A stretch of 64,000 bases of DNA from Tetrapyrgos nigripes (Eukaryota; Basidiomycota; Agaricomycetes; Agaricales; Campanellaceae): positions 458,518-522,517 of the forward strand of contig JAACJM010000040.1 in the NCBI GenBank assembly GCA_013368315.1, read 5' to 3'. How positions within the stretch are numbered: position 1 is the stretch's first letter; the number at the start of each line of letters is the position of its first letter. A program made the translations under genes and the position numbers. This document shows positions 1 to 13,007 of this stretch, one piece after another. The notes under the pieces are model-generated. The model saw nothing but the letters and a program-made list of their open reading frames with translations. It had not been told where the DNA came from and ran no database searches.

Positions 1-1662
1 CCCTTGGAGTCTCGCGCACGTCTCCACCGAACCGTCATCTTGATCCATCACATTCCCTGATTATCATACTATCTTTTTTCAACCGTCGCCGGTGTCATGG
101 CATAATCCTCAAGTCTATCTTTCTTGAACGCTGATGCAGCTCATGGATAGGTGTCTATGTCTTGCTTCTGGTGCCATGGCAGTAATCGTCAGGCGGCGTC
201 CTCATGGTTCTGCGGTCGATGCGTACTTGAACAGTCAAGAAAAACATCACATATTTCTCAAAATTTCCGCAAAGATCTTCCGAATTCCTGAAATGGTTCT
301 CATGCACACGTCGTGTTATTCCGAGGACTGCGAGGCTCTTTGATGGTCTGCTGTGTGAGTTGTCTATCCGGCAAGTCTTTGGCAAGTCTACACACGAACA
401 AGCACCAGGATATTTCCACCGTAGGAGCCACTCACATCATTTTTTTATCGCTGTATGGTGATTTTCCCAACCACACACACACGCGCATTGCTTCCTCGAA
501 ACTCTATCGAGGACATGTGGAAAAACTCCTTTTTCAAGTCCGGGTCCTGTTATCTGACTTTGGGTGCGACCAAACTACAAGCTCTTGAGACACCAACTGG
601 TCTTAGCTCGGAACACGACAGAACGTTTCTTCCTTGGGATTTTCTTTCCGTCGTAGGATAGTCTGAGCACGTTGTTAGTGCTGTGTTGGAAATTATTTTT
701 GGGTTGTCATAAATGTCAGAAATTGGTGTGTAATTTATTGTAAAAAACACGATTTATTACAAGGCTGAAGTTTTCGAGAAAATGGTGCCAGAACGCGAAA
801 TTCCAACGAAATTCGCCCCCCGGGGCCATCTGCTTACTCCCAAAGGTGGTATCAAGACCCTGCGCAGGGGAACAGAATGGAACGTAGGGCTATGAGCTCC
901 GGATCGGAATCTTCGGGTTGTGTTCGGCCATATGTTCGACCCACTCTGCCCAAGAATTGCCCTCTGAAGCAACTCTGCAGTAGCTTTTGCTCTGAGCGGG
1001 CCTCTCATGAAGGATTCTTGACCAAGAAGATTCAGAAGTACCCAGGAAATGGTCCCTCCAGACCTACAATACTGACAATTTATGACATGGGTGTTTGGCA
1101 TCGCTGTTGTAAGAAATGTTTTTACGTGTTGTTTACATGTTATAAAAAGGCACATCTGGGTTTCCAACACAGCACTACACGTTGTAGCCTTTCCACGACC
1201 CGCAACGAAGCTCAAGTGGGTCTCTCCGCTGCTGGTCATTGGAAGACTTATGCGTTCTGTGTGTCCGGATTTTCGCTGTTTTTGCCGCCACGAGCTCCTC
1301 CCCACTAATCCCCATACACCAAGAAACCGAGCTCGACGTGAACCAACTTCATACTTTGAATCAGGTATGGTGGCCGCTTAACGACTATTGGACCCAAGGG
1401 ACTTCCTTTCAAATAATGAGTGAATCCCGGTCACCACTGTACCCGTACCAAAGACGACACCGTAAATTTGTTCCTGTAGGCTGTAAATGTCGACGTCGAT
1501 TACTCTGTCAACGTATAGGTTGAAATACAAAAAGTACTGTCAATGTATCAATGATGCTTGTCACGGGCGTGGCATCGCCACCCTGAAGGTACACGGTGAT
1601 TACAGCGCTTGCAAGTTTTCATCTCTCATCTCTCTCTCTCTTCCCTCTTTCCGTTGGCCAAT
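1..1662. other. No supportable gene
   Basis: I cannot assign a gene in this stretch. Overlapping open frames on both strands near 757-1308 show no family resemblance and no convincing splice pattern. A pyrimidine-rich tract (about 1620-1650) directly precedes the ATG at 1663 and is probably part of that gene's core promoter or leader. Confidence 0.5.
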
Positions 1663-4600
1663 ATGAGTTGTTGTGGATCACCAAGGGATGGTAACGACTT
1701 GACCACGAACCGGGCGCAGCCAACAGCCCAATTTGTCAACCAGCAGCCCGGCCCGCTTGCCGGACTGGAATTTGAAAAGCCAGGTTTTCAACCAGGACCT
1801 TCGATATCTCCTCCTCCTCCTGTCCACTCTTTCAACAGCCAGCCTTCATGGCCTGCTTCCTCTCCTACGCCCCCAATTACCGTAGGCACTCCTCCATTAG
1901 GGCAAAATGGCCCGTACTCCGATTTCGGTAGCTTGGCAAGACCGCCTTCTGCTTTCCAATCCAGCCAAGGAAACGCATCCTTTTCTGTTTCTATGCCGCA
2001 ATCTTCACAGTACTATGGGCAGGGGCAAGAAGCTTCCAATGTAGATGAGGGAAAGATGTCCGTGGCTATCGACTTTGGTGTGTGTCCTCGCTGACCTTTT
2101 GACGTCTCGCGCTCATCTATCCTAATTTGACAGGAACCACTTTCTCTGGTGTCGTAAGCTCTGTCAATTTCACCCTATCTTGTCCATTCAGTTCATTTTT
2201 GCATAGGCGTACGGATCCTCACGAATTGCTGGCGGTCAAGTACAGCAAATCTTGAATTGGCCGGGTTCTTTCGAGACTTTCAGAAAGGTACTATTCTGGT
2301 TTTATTGACAAGGAAACGCTGATCTCTGATGTCAACCAGATCCCGACCTGTCTGCTATATGATGAGAATGGCAGAGTACTTGCTTGGGGCCTGGAAGCCA
2401 AGAATGCTGGTCCTATTCCCAATACCATAGTGAGTCTACAATTCATCTCCTGAATTCATGAAGGTTGACCATTATCCAGAGATGTGAATGGTTCAAACTC
2501 TTTTTGGAGCCTTCAGCTCTTCGAGATGGGACCAACGTAGATCCTCGACTTCCTCAATTACCAGTAAGTATATTACCCGACTCCTGCATTTGACTCATTG
2601 ACGCTTCTTTCACAGCCTGGAAAGCAAGCAAAGGATCTAGTTGTAGACTTTTTGAACTGTTTGTGGGAATACGCAAAGGAACAGATAACTAGAGATATTG
2701 GAGCAGTCGCTGATTTAAGTAAGTCATCGCAACTCTTACTCTTTTCAACGCCTTCTCACTCGAGATTCTCTCAGACTCGGCAGATGTTTGGCTGACAGTT
2801 CCAGCGGCTTGGGATGCGAAAGGTTGTGAGATTATGAGGGAGGCCGCTATACAGGCAGGACTAGTCCAAAGTTCTCGAGCGGGTGATAATTGGCGTGAAC
2901 GTTTGAGGATTATTACCGAACCGGAGGCCGCAGCTGTCCACTGTGTACATCTTACTGATCTACATCATCTCAAATCCTCCCAGAATTTTATCGTATGCGA
3001 CGCTGGTGGTGGGACGGTCGATCTAGCAGTATACAAGGTTTGTTATCATCTCAGTGATGTCCCTATGTGCATATACTTACAATGTTACAGATAATCGGGC
3101 AACTGGCTAACTTGGAGATCGCAGAAATCGCTGCGCGTAGTGGTGCCAATTGTGAGTCTCATTCCTTCTCTGCTGGTATTTCGTTAACCCTTTCCAAGGT
3201 GGTAGCCTGTTCTTAGATCTCCGTTTTCGAGAACTTGTCAAAAATGTATGTATCTTTTATACTCGACTACTAGCACCCTTTTGACCTTTTCAAAAATAGC
3301 TCCTGGCCGATCATCCTGCCCATCTTGACGCCGCGTCATTAGCCTATTTCAGTGAGCCAATATTACTCTCTTCGCAGCCTTTCTGCTGACGTCTTTAAGT
3401 GCACTCCTTCAGCGAGACAGACAAACTGGCTTATGCGGGCATGCAAGACGATGGTGCGTGTCTACTCCTCACCTCAGTACTCGTTAACAAACGGTCAATG
3501 GCAGAGAATATGTTCCATTTCACTTGCTTCAACGTCGAGGACCCCAATGACCCCTCCGTTGGGCTTGTTGATGGACAGCTATCAATACCGGGCGCGTTGT
3601 TACGGAGAGAAGTGTATGTGAACTTGTTCTGTGGCTCACGCATCATGGTTTATTTGAACTTCCTAAATAGGTTTGATCCCGTCGTTGAACAGGTACGTCA
3701 ACTTCTTTCGTCCAATTATCTACATATACCCAAATATACCCATTCGTCTCTCCCAGGTATTACATCTTCTGGAAGATCAGCTTGGGAAAACCGATCAGCG
3801 TATTGATGCCTTGCTCCTTGTTGGAGGTTTCGCGGGAAGCGCATACCTCAAACAGCGAGTAGAAGTAGGAAAAATCAGTCAAGTTATACTGACTACGACG
3901 CTGACGCTCTTACAGGAAAGGTTTTCATCGCGTATACGAGGGATACGTCGGCCGGCTGACGCAGATACAGCGACATTGCGGGGGGCCGCTAGGTACGGCC
4001 TCGCAAGGAGAAATTTGGTCTCCAGTGTGATCGCCCCACGTTCATACATCATGAAGGTACCTGGCAGAATAGTCGTCCATCTCAGAGATTCACGTGTCTG
4101 ATGATTAGGTTAAATTACCTGCTGAGCAAGAAGATTGGCAGAAGCGTCCTGCATACATACGCAATAACGACGCTGGGTACCCCATCTGTGAGAATAGGTA
4201 CGTCGATCATCGATGCCTGGTTCTATCGGATCCGCAGCCTAATGTCCGGCTGTTCGGGCTTTACAGATTGCAATACCTAGTACAGAAGGGTGCAATCATT
4301 AGGAAGGGGTATGTCGCTTTCTTGTCCTCGGTTCCTTGCACTGAATATAACTGCAGGCAGCGACTAGCTACGAAATTCTGGTATTGTCGTCTTGCCCTTG
4401 AGCCCACAAGTGTACGTACTGATTCTTTACTCCTTTGCAGCAAGTACTCGCAGTCACCGCAAGGTCGGGATATTTCGGAAGTCTAACGGTCATGGTGACT
4501 AACGTCTTCAATTCTTAGACTCTACCTTCGTGGCTGTGCTGTACACCAGCGGCTCCGACAGGATTATGAGGTACAACGATGAAGGCGAGACAGACGAATT

Positions 4601-4894
4601 GTGCAAATGGACAGTCGACTTGTCTTCACTTCCAGCATTTCAACAGAGTGCACTTGTCAGTCAGTCTGGGGGATTTTACACTGGTGAGAATGAGACCTCA
4701 CCTTCTTTGGCCAGTGTTACTGATTTATGTACACAGAGTTCGAGATTGGGCTGGAACTAGATAGCGCCGAGGTGCGAGGCGTTCTGTTATATAACAACCA
4801 GGAATGGGGCCGGTGAGAGACTTTCTCGGGTTGTCCAGACGCTTTAGACTCACATCCGGCAACGCATAGGGTTACTTTTGATTTCATCAAGTAG
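1663..4894 (+). CDS. HSPA12-like Hsp70-family ATPase
   Basis: This is an actin/Hsp70-fold ATPase of the divergent HSPA12-like family that is expanded in mushrooms. An N-terminal tail of about 125 residues rich in Pro, Ser and Gln precedes the first phosphate loop, AIDFGTTFSGV, which is assembled across the intron at about 2080-2133. Later come ITEPEAAAV, the second phosphate motif VCDAGGGTVDLAVYK (near 2994-3039) and the adenosine-site-like segment LLLVGGFAGSAYLK (near 3813-3850). The C-terminal part is beta-rich and ends FDFIK. More than ten GT-AG introns of about 50 nt keep one frame throughout, for example YF|MHSFSETDK at about 3352-3400. I chose the ATG at 1663; an upstream frame at 1609 lacks ATG. 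The family is thought to bind ATP and act in stress or folding, but the partner is unknown. There is no obvious substrate-binding domain or EEVD tail, so a canonical chaperone is unlikely. Confidence 0.9.
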
Positions 4895-5293
4895 TTTGCT
4901 AGGATTGAATATTGCGTTATTATTTGCAAGGCTGAGCACGGACGGTAAATCCCGAGACCAACATCATGACGGTACATGCGCCACACCCGCGAGCAATCTT
5001 GGATCAGAGAAAGCGTAAGATAACTGATAAGCGAGCAAAGGATTTCTGCGATGATAGTCAATATTACATGCCGGCTTGTAATGATGAAATTTTCGTGTAT
5101 ATCGAATGATGACACTAGCGAGTTCTGAGATAGGTTGCAGATCTAGGGCTAATCGGACGATGGGATGAACGGATGTCCGAAAACTCGATTCGTCTAATCC
5201 GGCATTTGCCTTGCCCAGAAACAGCAATCGATCTCGGGAATACAGTCATCCTATAAAGCTGTCGCAAAAAAAGTCGGTACTGCGTTCTAACCC

Positions 5294-6963
5294 ATGATAC
5301 CCGAGCTCAAACCTGACCTGGACAGCGTTCCTTTACAGACTCTTTATGAGAGACTCAAACCCATCACCGTCCCACCCTCTTCCCCCAATGCCAAGTTTAG
5401 CAACTGGGCAAAAACTTTTGTCTGCAAACCTCTGGCTGTCTTCGAACCTACGGATGAATACCAGTGTCAACTAATTCTCGCATTAGCGCGTAGGGAGGGC
5501 AAGGTTGTTCGTGCGGTTGGAGTGGGACACAGTCCGAGCGACCTTGCGTGTACGAACGAGTTCATGTTGCGCACCAAGCACCTGAACAAAGTGCTTTCCG
5601 TAAGTCTACAACATTTCGTGTCCTTCATTTTCTTTGCTTGTCTCATTTCCTAATATAGGTCGATTTTGAAAAGAGACGCGTCACTGCCCAGGGTGGTATC
5701 ACTCTCAATGATTTGCACGTGTGTCTCGGCGAACACGGTCTCGCGATGAGTAATGTTGGGTCTATCTCAGATCAAACGCTCGCGGGTATCGTTACCACAG
5801 CTACACATGGCACAGGGATCCACTATGGCGTTATGTCGACCCATGTTCTTTCCTTGACTCTATTGCTCTCTGATGGCTCTCGCGTCTATTGCTCGCGCCT
5901 TGAAGAGTCGGACTTGTTCATGGCATCTATATGCGGTCTGGGAAGCACTGGTCTTATTTTAAACATCGAGTTGGAAGTGGAACCTGCTTTCCGTCTGAAA
6001 GAGGAGGCTTATTCCGGTTCTTTTGAGGACATCGTATCCAATATAGGAATCATTGCTCACTCCGCGGAGCACGCCAAAATATGTTGGTTCCCTGCAGCTG
6101 ATACAATGCGTGTCTATCTACAGAACCGAACGAATGAGGTATTTGCTATCTTACTGGTTATTTCCAGATTGCTTACGGTCTTCTCCTCAAAAATTTCAGG
6201 AGAAAAGGAGCGTCGGTAATTGGTTTTGGGATGGGTTGGTTGGTGACTATGTCATGCAGTTCATGTTATTCGTTGGGAGATACTTCGGAACAGTCACTTC
6301 ATGGGCTACCCGTCTTGCTGCTTGGCTTGTAAGCCACGATTCCGTTAGAATCGACGATAGCTACCGGGTCTTTAATTTAGACTGCAAGGTGCGTAAGAGA
6401 GACCTCATTGAGCTCGGACCTCGTTCATTCTTGATTGCAGTATCTCCAGTACACGATGGAGTGGGCAATACCGTACTCGCAAGCCGAAGCATGTCTTCAC
6501 GATTTGCGCGATTTCATACTTGAAGAAATGAACGACCCCAATGGCGCCAGGCCTCATTTCCCTATTGAAGTTAGGTTTTCCGCTCCAGATGACATCTGGC
6601 TCAGCCCTAGTAGCGGCCACCAGACGTGCTGGATTGGAACCGTTCAATACAAGTACGATCATTTAATGATGTGCCGATTTCTTATACTCAACACCTTTCA
6701 GGCCCTATGGTTTTCCTGTGCCTTACAGGAGGCTGTTTGATGGTTTCGAAAAGATATTGGCAAGGCACCAAGGACGACCACACTGGGCTAAAGCGCATCT
6801 ACTTACGCCCGCGGACATAGAGAACTTATACCCCGATTTTGAAAAGTTCAGGAAGGTTCTGAACCAGGTTGATCCTTCAGGCGTCTTCAGGAGCGAGTAT
6901 ATTCAACGTCATTTCTTCGGATTACCAGTGGACCACAGACTGTTCAAGTTGTATAGATCATGA
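5294..6963 (+). CDS. ALO1: D-arabinono-1,4-lactone oxidase (FAD-dependent)
   Basis: This enzyme oxidises D-arabinono-1,4-lactone to D-erythroascorbate, the last step of fungal erythroascorbic acid synthesis, usually at the mitochondrial membrane. Five exons (5294-5599, 5659-6138, 6200-6388, 6441-6652, 6702-6963) give a complete 482-residue frame. The FAD-binding domain has VGVGHSPSDLACT near residue 75-87, where the GHS histidine is the expected covalent FAD attachment site. It also has GSISDQTLAGIVTTATHGTG. The C-terminal ALO domain carries the conserved HWAK motif (GRPHWAKAH). The protein is close to but somewhat shorter than yeast Alo1. The gene lies 399 bp downstream of the HSPA12-like gene on the same strand and converges with the Ubc7 gene, whose stop lies 90 bp beyond. 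Confidence 0.93.
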
Positions 6964-7053
6964 TGCATGATGGGACGATGGGCAGACAATTTACATTACT
7001 GAATGTATAATATAAGACCTACATAATAGATTTTGGAGGTGGAAATAATACTC

Positions 7054-7921
7054 TCAAAGTCCCAATTGCTCCTTTATCTGCTCTCGTACAATCCTCTCGT
7101 ATTCCGCTTTATTGTCACGGTAGAGTTTGCAACAATCAATATTTGCACCACTTTCTAGGTTGGGTTCTGCCGAGATGAAGAGTACAATCTGTCATCGTGT
7201 CACTTCAAAAGCTGAAAAAACTCACCTGCCAGCATCGAAATTACACTCAGTATCACCTTCTCAACACTCTGGACTGGACTCCAGCGCTCAGAAGCTTGTT
7301 CATACATCGTTGGGTCGTCTCCGGGCGTATGTAGAATAGAGATGCACACGTTGCCATCTGGATAGACTGAAGCAGACATCAGAGTTATGTTCGCATGGTC
7401 GGATCGTAATATCTCACTATTGGGATGGAACAAAGGTGGTTCAAACTTCATTTTGAACGGTGATAATGGATAATCGGAAGGCTGTGATGTCTTGGCTTGA
7501 GTAAACGAAACACTTGAAAAAGTAGTCTGCTCACGAAAGTCAACTTCGCCGAAAACACTCCTCCTTCCTGCAACGGCACGAAATGAAATCTACATGATAC
7601 GGATCCTTTTGCTGCGTACTCACGAATGGCGTATCTTTCGGCCCGCAAATGAGCGCCTCCCAGGTGAAGAAATCGGATTCAGAGATGGGTCCTTACGATG
7701 TAGAGAGTGTCAAGTCCTGGCTGAACGGGAAACGAGATCACAAGAAGCCGTACCAGCCGTAAACATCCCATCTGGTGATCCTAGAGAAAAATTATGAGGC
7801 TCCGAGCCAGAGATAAAGGTACGCAGTCGACCGGGTGTAACGAACCTCCAGAAGTAAGCTGCTTGTACTCTGTCATCAGTCGTCGCAATGCGGTTGCGCT
7901 TCCCGAACCTCTTGAATTCAT
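7054..7921 (-). CDS. UBC7: Ubiquitin-conjugating enzyme E2, Ubc7/UBE2G2 type
   Basis: This E2 enzyme is expected to receive ubiquitin from E1 on its catalytic cysteine and to serve ER-associated degradation, as Ubc7/UBE2G2 does. Exons joined on the minus strand read [81 protein letters not shown] and [20 protein letters not shown], ending in [14 protein letters not shown] and EQLGL. The catalytic cysteine is in NVCISIL. The acidic loop insertion after it ([16 protein letters not shown]) is characteristic of the Ubc7 class. The start is the ATG at 7921, in frame with the conserved first helix. I count about six exons with short introns. No HPN-proximal or active-site residue is missing. Confidence 0.92.
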
Positions 7922-10900
7922 GTCGTATAGAGTGGAACTAAGGTAAGGCCCAGGTTCAGCAGTACTTTTCAGTGAGATGGATGATGAGCGTCACAAGTTA
8001 AGAGAGTTCAGAGCGACAAACTCCGACATACATTAGCACGAGCGCTCTGAAGACGTGTTAAGCATACATGTACATTGGGTATGGTTCTGAGATAGATGCT
8101 ATTGTGCCATAACGAGCAGATTGAGCCAAGTTGTCAGTCAAGCCGGGTGCAGGATGGCACAATCACTTATATGGCCCACGGACAAATTAGCTAGTGTTGC
8201 TCAGATTCGTTCGAACTTCGGATGACCACACCCAGGGACATAGCTAGTTACTGTGGGCTGAGTCTATTCTAGGTAGCACCCCGATGAAGCAGGAACACAT
8301 AACGATGCCACATTGTGGCCTATTCTCCTCCAACATGATATTTTAATCAGGTGACCAGATTTGGAAACGATGTGTCTGAAAAATGACCTGGTTGTGGTAC
8401 TACGGTTCCAGACCCATGAATTTGGAATCGTGGTCTGTAGGTCGGGTAAACTATCCCGCATTCCGTGGCTGACGGATCAGGCTCTAGGTGAAGGTCGGTG
8501 ACTGGAAAAGTAACTTGAGCGCTATGAAGAGTTCTCTGAGCATCCAAATTTCCATCAAACTAACCGATGTCACGGCGTACCCTGGCCTGCATACAGGCAT
8601 CAGTACTAGTGTGTACGCCCGCCTTTCAATTTCATCCTCAGAGCCCAACTACTAACGTTTTCCGCGTTGAGGTCCATGTGATGGGTAACGGTAAGTACCT
8701 CCTCCGAGATCTCTGTATGATATCAGTAAGATATAAAGTTTTAGCCTTGTAATCTCCGGATAGGTTTTTGGCTCAGAAGCTACTACAATGAAATAAATGA
8801 TGCACATTGCATCTGATCAGTTTTTTTGAGTCAAGAACATTGACAAAATCGACTTCACCATGTAGAAAGCCAACGGAGCTGTCAGTCATCTATTTTTGTA
8901 GAATCTAAGATAGCGGACAAGATCCTACCGATGTATGTTGAGGAGTAACATAGCAGTACCATTTTTTCGACCGTACTGTTGTTTGTGGTGGGTGTTGAAC
9001 TTCAATTTTGATTGAATAGCTCCTGCATTTCTTTGCATATTGTCATAGCGATCCGTGCATCTAGGACTTCGTAGTCTGTCAGTGAAGAACAAGTGGGGAG
9101 GGTACACGACCAGAAACTTGCCAGTACAGATACGGGCGACCAACAGAATACGGTCTTGCTTTAATCATGAACTGAAGAAAAGTGACATACAAAGACCTAT
9201 ACGCGAACCCATTTTGGTTGGCTTGCAGGAAAGTCGGGCAAGAGGAGTCGGAAGGAACTATAAACATCTCCGAGGAGTCCAATGGGAGTTGTCAGTCAAG
9301 GTCCACGTAGGTCGGGCCAGCAACGGGCTGCAATTTTACCAGATTCAAGCATGGTATTCGAATGCTGGGAAATCCATGGCTAGATGGTTTACCCATCGAT
9401 CCTAGTCCCGTTGAGTTCCCCATATTGAGAACGTTTGAATGACTAGAACGGAAAGTCAAATAAAACTCCCACGGCGATGCTCTCTTTCACTCGCAATTGC
9501 ATTTACCGGTTTACCTTACCGCATGTTTCATTACGTTTACTAGTTATCAAGCAAATAAAAAAACAACAACGTGTACTTGTTCTCGTCCAAGCAACTGCCA
9601 CACAAGACTTAGAACATATTCGGCGAGCTGTTTAGTACTGAGAAGAAAACAGTCAATTCGCAAGGGCTTCATAAGTAAGGAGTTTGTTCGAGGTATCACG
9701 CTCTTCTGACATGGTGCTAGCCTTCCTAACCCTCCCTTCTGGACTAGAATCCCTTTTTTCATGTTACCTCGCGCATGTTTGTGACATTATTATTATTATC
9801 ATCCTTTAGACCAAAAAATCCTGAACTGTTCTGATGCCCAGGACCTGCCGTTTTGCAATAAAGGTCCCATATGACACGCAATGCTCCTTATTGAACGACC
9901 GAAGAACAATTGCAACCCCCGAATGAAACCACACTAGTGAACAGCCTCCATCCATCCGAAGGTCGCTGCGTACGGAACGCGGAGTTTTGTAAATGACTGT
10001 TGTGGGTCTATCTTCGCTGTTTCAATACCAGCGCAGCCAGGTTCCAGCACGTTCTCCAGATTTCCATTCGACCTGGTATTCCCCACTAGGTTCCAAGTCA
10101 CTGATTTTACTCATCTTCCAGTGAGCGTTTAATTTTCGTCTCACGGCAAGTCAAGGAATAAACTATTGGCACGGAAAATGAATCGATGGCGCAACCAGTT
10201 GGGCAAGTTCCGTAGAGCAGTTTTCCAACCCTAACCACTCATCCAGAGCGTTCCTGGTCATGCTCATCCAGTTTGTTTCGGGCAGATTTTGCGCCGTATA
10301 ATATTGCAGGTACATATTCCCGCTCTACCGCTCTACCTTTTCTTATCTTCATGGCACCGATCTACGGAAGGGATCGAACCCTGTGGCTCGACCTAGGTCC
10401 GGCTACCCACTTGAATGAAACAATAATTGATTCTCCAATGTCCTTGGAGCCTTGGAAGTACTCGGGAATGCTGATTTCCTTGGAGAAAGATCTGGTTTGT
10501 GCTTGATGACTATCTGGCTCTCCTCCAGCCGTCAACGCGAGTTTTCTCCGAGATCCTTACCTTGTTAGGTTCTTATCTAGGTGGACTAGTCGATATTTTA
10601 ACCTCTCTAGGATTCTAGTGAGAGTCCATTGACGAAAACCGCTGCTACTGGACTCGGCTCGTTTTGGGTCCGACATTTGAGTTCATATCTCAAGGTTCGA
10701 TGGGTGTCGTTCCCGCCTTGTAGTTTGAGTACTCACATTCGGCTTCCAGGCCCACAAGCACCCTGTAGCGAGCTCTTGTGGCGATTGGGGGGCCCGCGCA
10801 ATTTAAGCGATCTGGACAAGCGACAGAAGCTTGAGGTGAGGGCGATCATCATGCGAGGTCAGTGTCATGCAAACTGAGATTATTTTGAGAGGCTCTATAT

Positions 10901-11832
10901 CTCGTAGCGTCGAATGACTTGTTCTACGCTTGCTACGCACTGGGTTTGAACGAGTCCATACAGTGGCATTGATGATTCATAAGACTGTAGCTGAAAGAGA
11001 GTGCAGGGCTAGTGTTTTGAACGTCTGTCGCAAGTACAACGCCCGCTATATTCCCACTTATCTCAATGGCCTGAGCAGGAAGCACATGCACCTGTAAGGT
11101 GATTGATTGAGGTATGGAGTTCATCATGATAGACTCGGCCACTATCAATGCATGAGGCCGCAAAGGTCAAAGGTTCGTGCCGTCTTGCTAGATCGGCAGA
11201 CCTTGTTCCGCGGTTTTTCTGTTATTCCTAGCGTGCTATACATCTAAACTTGTTCAGGAATCCTAACTTGGGCTCTCTGGGATTGTAAGCATGATCTGAG
11301 GACCTTGATTGTACTTTACACGGCTCTTACAGTCCCTGTACTTGCCTGCGTTCTCGATGTTTGGCACAGTTAGTCTGTTGCACGTTTGTGCCTATTATTT
11401 ATATACTGCTGATCATGCATTAGAACAGGCAGTTCCGAGTGCGTACTCTATTCATCGCTTGACACAACGTCCCAACTGCCCAAGGTTTAGTGTCTTCGGA
11501 CGCTGAGTTTCGCGCCGATGAACAACGAAGCCCGAACAGTGGTTTTTTTTGACTCTTCAGAGTATGCTTGTTGGAACAACGCGCTCGTAAGTATGCTCGT
11601 TTCGCAAGTGAGTCATGATTTTTTATTCGATCCGGACATTGAAACTTTCTAGTGCGTTCCATCCCATCCGGCACCTTTCACTTCGAGGGTTGACCAAAAG
11701 AATGTAAGTGTTAAGTTGTACGGCGGCCGCTCGCTTAATCCAGGATAAGTTGGATCCCTGCCACAGTAAAATAGTGTGAGTAGATCCATGTCAAGAGCAT
11801 TTCATTAATACTGTCGAAAGCCTCAGTATACA
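7922..11832. other. Gene-poor region, no supportable gene
   Basis: Short open frames only, on both strands, with no recognisable family or consistent splice sites. A minus-strand frame at about 8347-8547 contains a phrase faintly like the metal-site region of AA9 monooxygenases, but no flanking domain supports it. The segment may be decayed DNA next to the foldback elements that follow. Confidence 0.5.
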
Positions 11833-11970
11833 CACACCAGAGCCAACCAATATCCCGAGGCCGAAAGTTAGTTAGGAAATTTATCGGAAGCGATCCGATT
11901 GGCTCGGATAGGCTTCCGATAAATTTCCTACTAACTTTCGGCCTCGGAATATTGGTTGGCTCTGGGTGTG
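11833..11970. repeat. Near-perfect foldback (inverted repeat) element
   Basis: Two arms of about 60 bp face each other around a spacer of roughly 20 bp. The left arm starts cacaccagagccaaccaat and contains gaggccgaaagttagt. The right arm ends attggttggctctgggtgtg. The arms differ by only a few bases, so the single strand would form a long hairpin. Size and form fit a foldback MITE. No coding capacity is visible. Confidence 0.85.
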
Positions 11971-12255
11971 ACAAGTCTTTATCAAGACGCACTTTTAAAG
12001 GGCTTTTAAGCGCCTCACTACTTATAATCTGCATTACTAGCTACCAGCTGGCCACCCTGACATTGTTGAAGACACGAGGGCCAAAGGCCAGAGTCATAGC
12101 CAAAAATGCTCGAAAATAATATACACACTCACCCCAAGGCGCAGGGGTCAATAGACAATACTGAGGCCACGCAAATACCAAGTTGGGTCAACTCAGAACT
12201 TACTCTTTTTTGGCCCATCGCTTACATTTCAATTCCACTATCCATCTGGCATCGT

Positions 12256-12506
12256 CACACCCGCAGTAACTAATATTCCGTGGCCAGAAGTTAGTTAGGA
12301 AACATCAAATCTCTGGTGCTCAGAAACCCATTCGAAAACTTGAAATTTCCAAAGTCTCGGCAAGCGATCTGATTGGCTTGGGTCCGCTTCCGATAAATTT
12401 CTGAAGCACGAAAACCTTTCGTTTCCAAATGAGTTTCCTGGTTGCTCGAAAGCTTGACCTTTTCGAACTAACTTTGGCCAGTGAATATTGGTTAGTGCTG
12501 GGTGTG
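12256..12506. repeat. Second, diverged foldback element of the same family
   Basis: It begins cacacccgcagtaactaata and ends attggttagtgctgggtgtg, so the termini are inverted copies of each other. They resemble the termini of the element at 11833-11970. Internal parts share gttagttagga and ccgataaatttc with that element. It is longer (251 bp), with a diverged centre that also holds the inverted phrases cattcgaaa and tttcgaa. Confidence 0.75.
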
Positions 12507-12699
12507 CGTACTACAAACCGTGACTTACATTCTTCTTGTGTACTCTTTCATTTCAGTAAACTTCACGCTGTTTGGAAACCTCCAGATTTTGCACAGCCGT
12601 GATACGTAGAAAGGCTGCTGGGTCCTTTGGAATATGGCGGTTCGTTTGCACAAAAACTATTTCACACGCGCTGTCTAATGCCCAGTTCCGCGCGCCATT

Positions 12700-13007
12700 A
12701 GGGGGGGTCAGAGTTCAGCGATTCTACTTTCGATTCACTTTTTCAGAATCGGAGCAGAATCGGATCGAAGGTGAAGCGGCTCTGAAGTCGCTTCACCCAG
12801 AATCGTCGATTCACCTGGTCGATTCACCTTCCGATTCACCTCGACGATTCTCCGTAGCGGGAATTATGTAAATTTCTTGGATGAACCGACGGGTGAATCG
12901 GAAGGGTGAATCGCTGCTGGAAAAGTGCGGTCAGAGTTGAAGCGACGATTCAGGCCATTTCACGAGTTGGGAAGATCAAAGCCAGAATCGTGAACTCTGA
13001 TCCCCCT
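12700..13007. mobile_element. MITE-like element with ATT target-site duplication
   Basis: The left end (agggggggtcagagttca) and the right end (tgaactctgatccccct) are inverted repeats of about 25 bp including the following gattct/agaatc. The element is flanked by ATT at 12697-12699 and at 13008-13010, which looks like a 3-bp target-site duplication. The 308-bp interior is packed with gattcacc/ggtgaatc words in both orientations and encodes nothing. Three-base duplications and G-rich ends recall PIF/Harbinger-type MITEs, but the family assignment is only inference. Confidence 0.82.

Noticed and set aside
757..1308. Overlapping 143- and 182-codon frames on both strands
   Set aside because: Neither has a family signature. 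The mirror-image length suggests base-composition effects rather than a gene.
8264..9282. Minus-strand frames with a phrase like QIHGSGTVVPQPG, faintly like an AA9 polysaccharide monooxygenase
   Set aside because: No signal peptide, first histidine or other conserved AA9 blocks could be found, and the expected cysteine is absent.
10340..10400. A phrase like a tRNA T-loop on the minus strand (ggttcgatccc)
   Set aside because: No flanking acceptor, D or anticodon stems could be folded around it.
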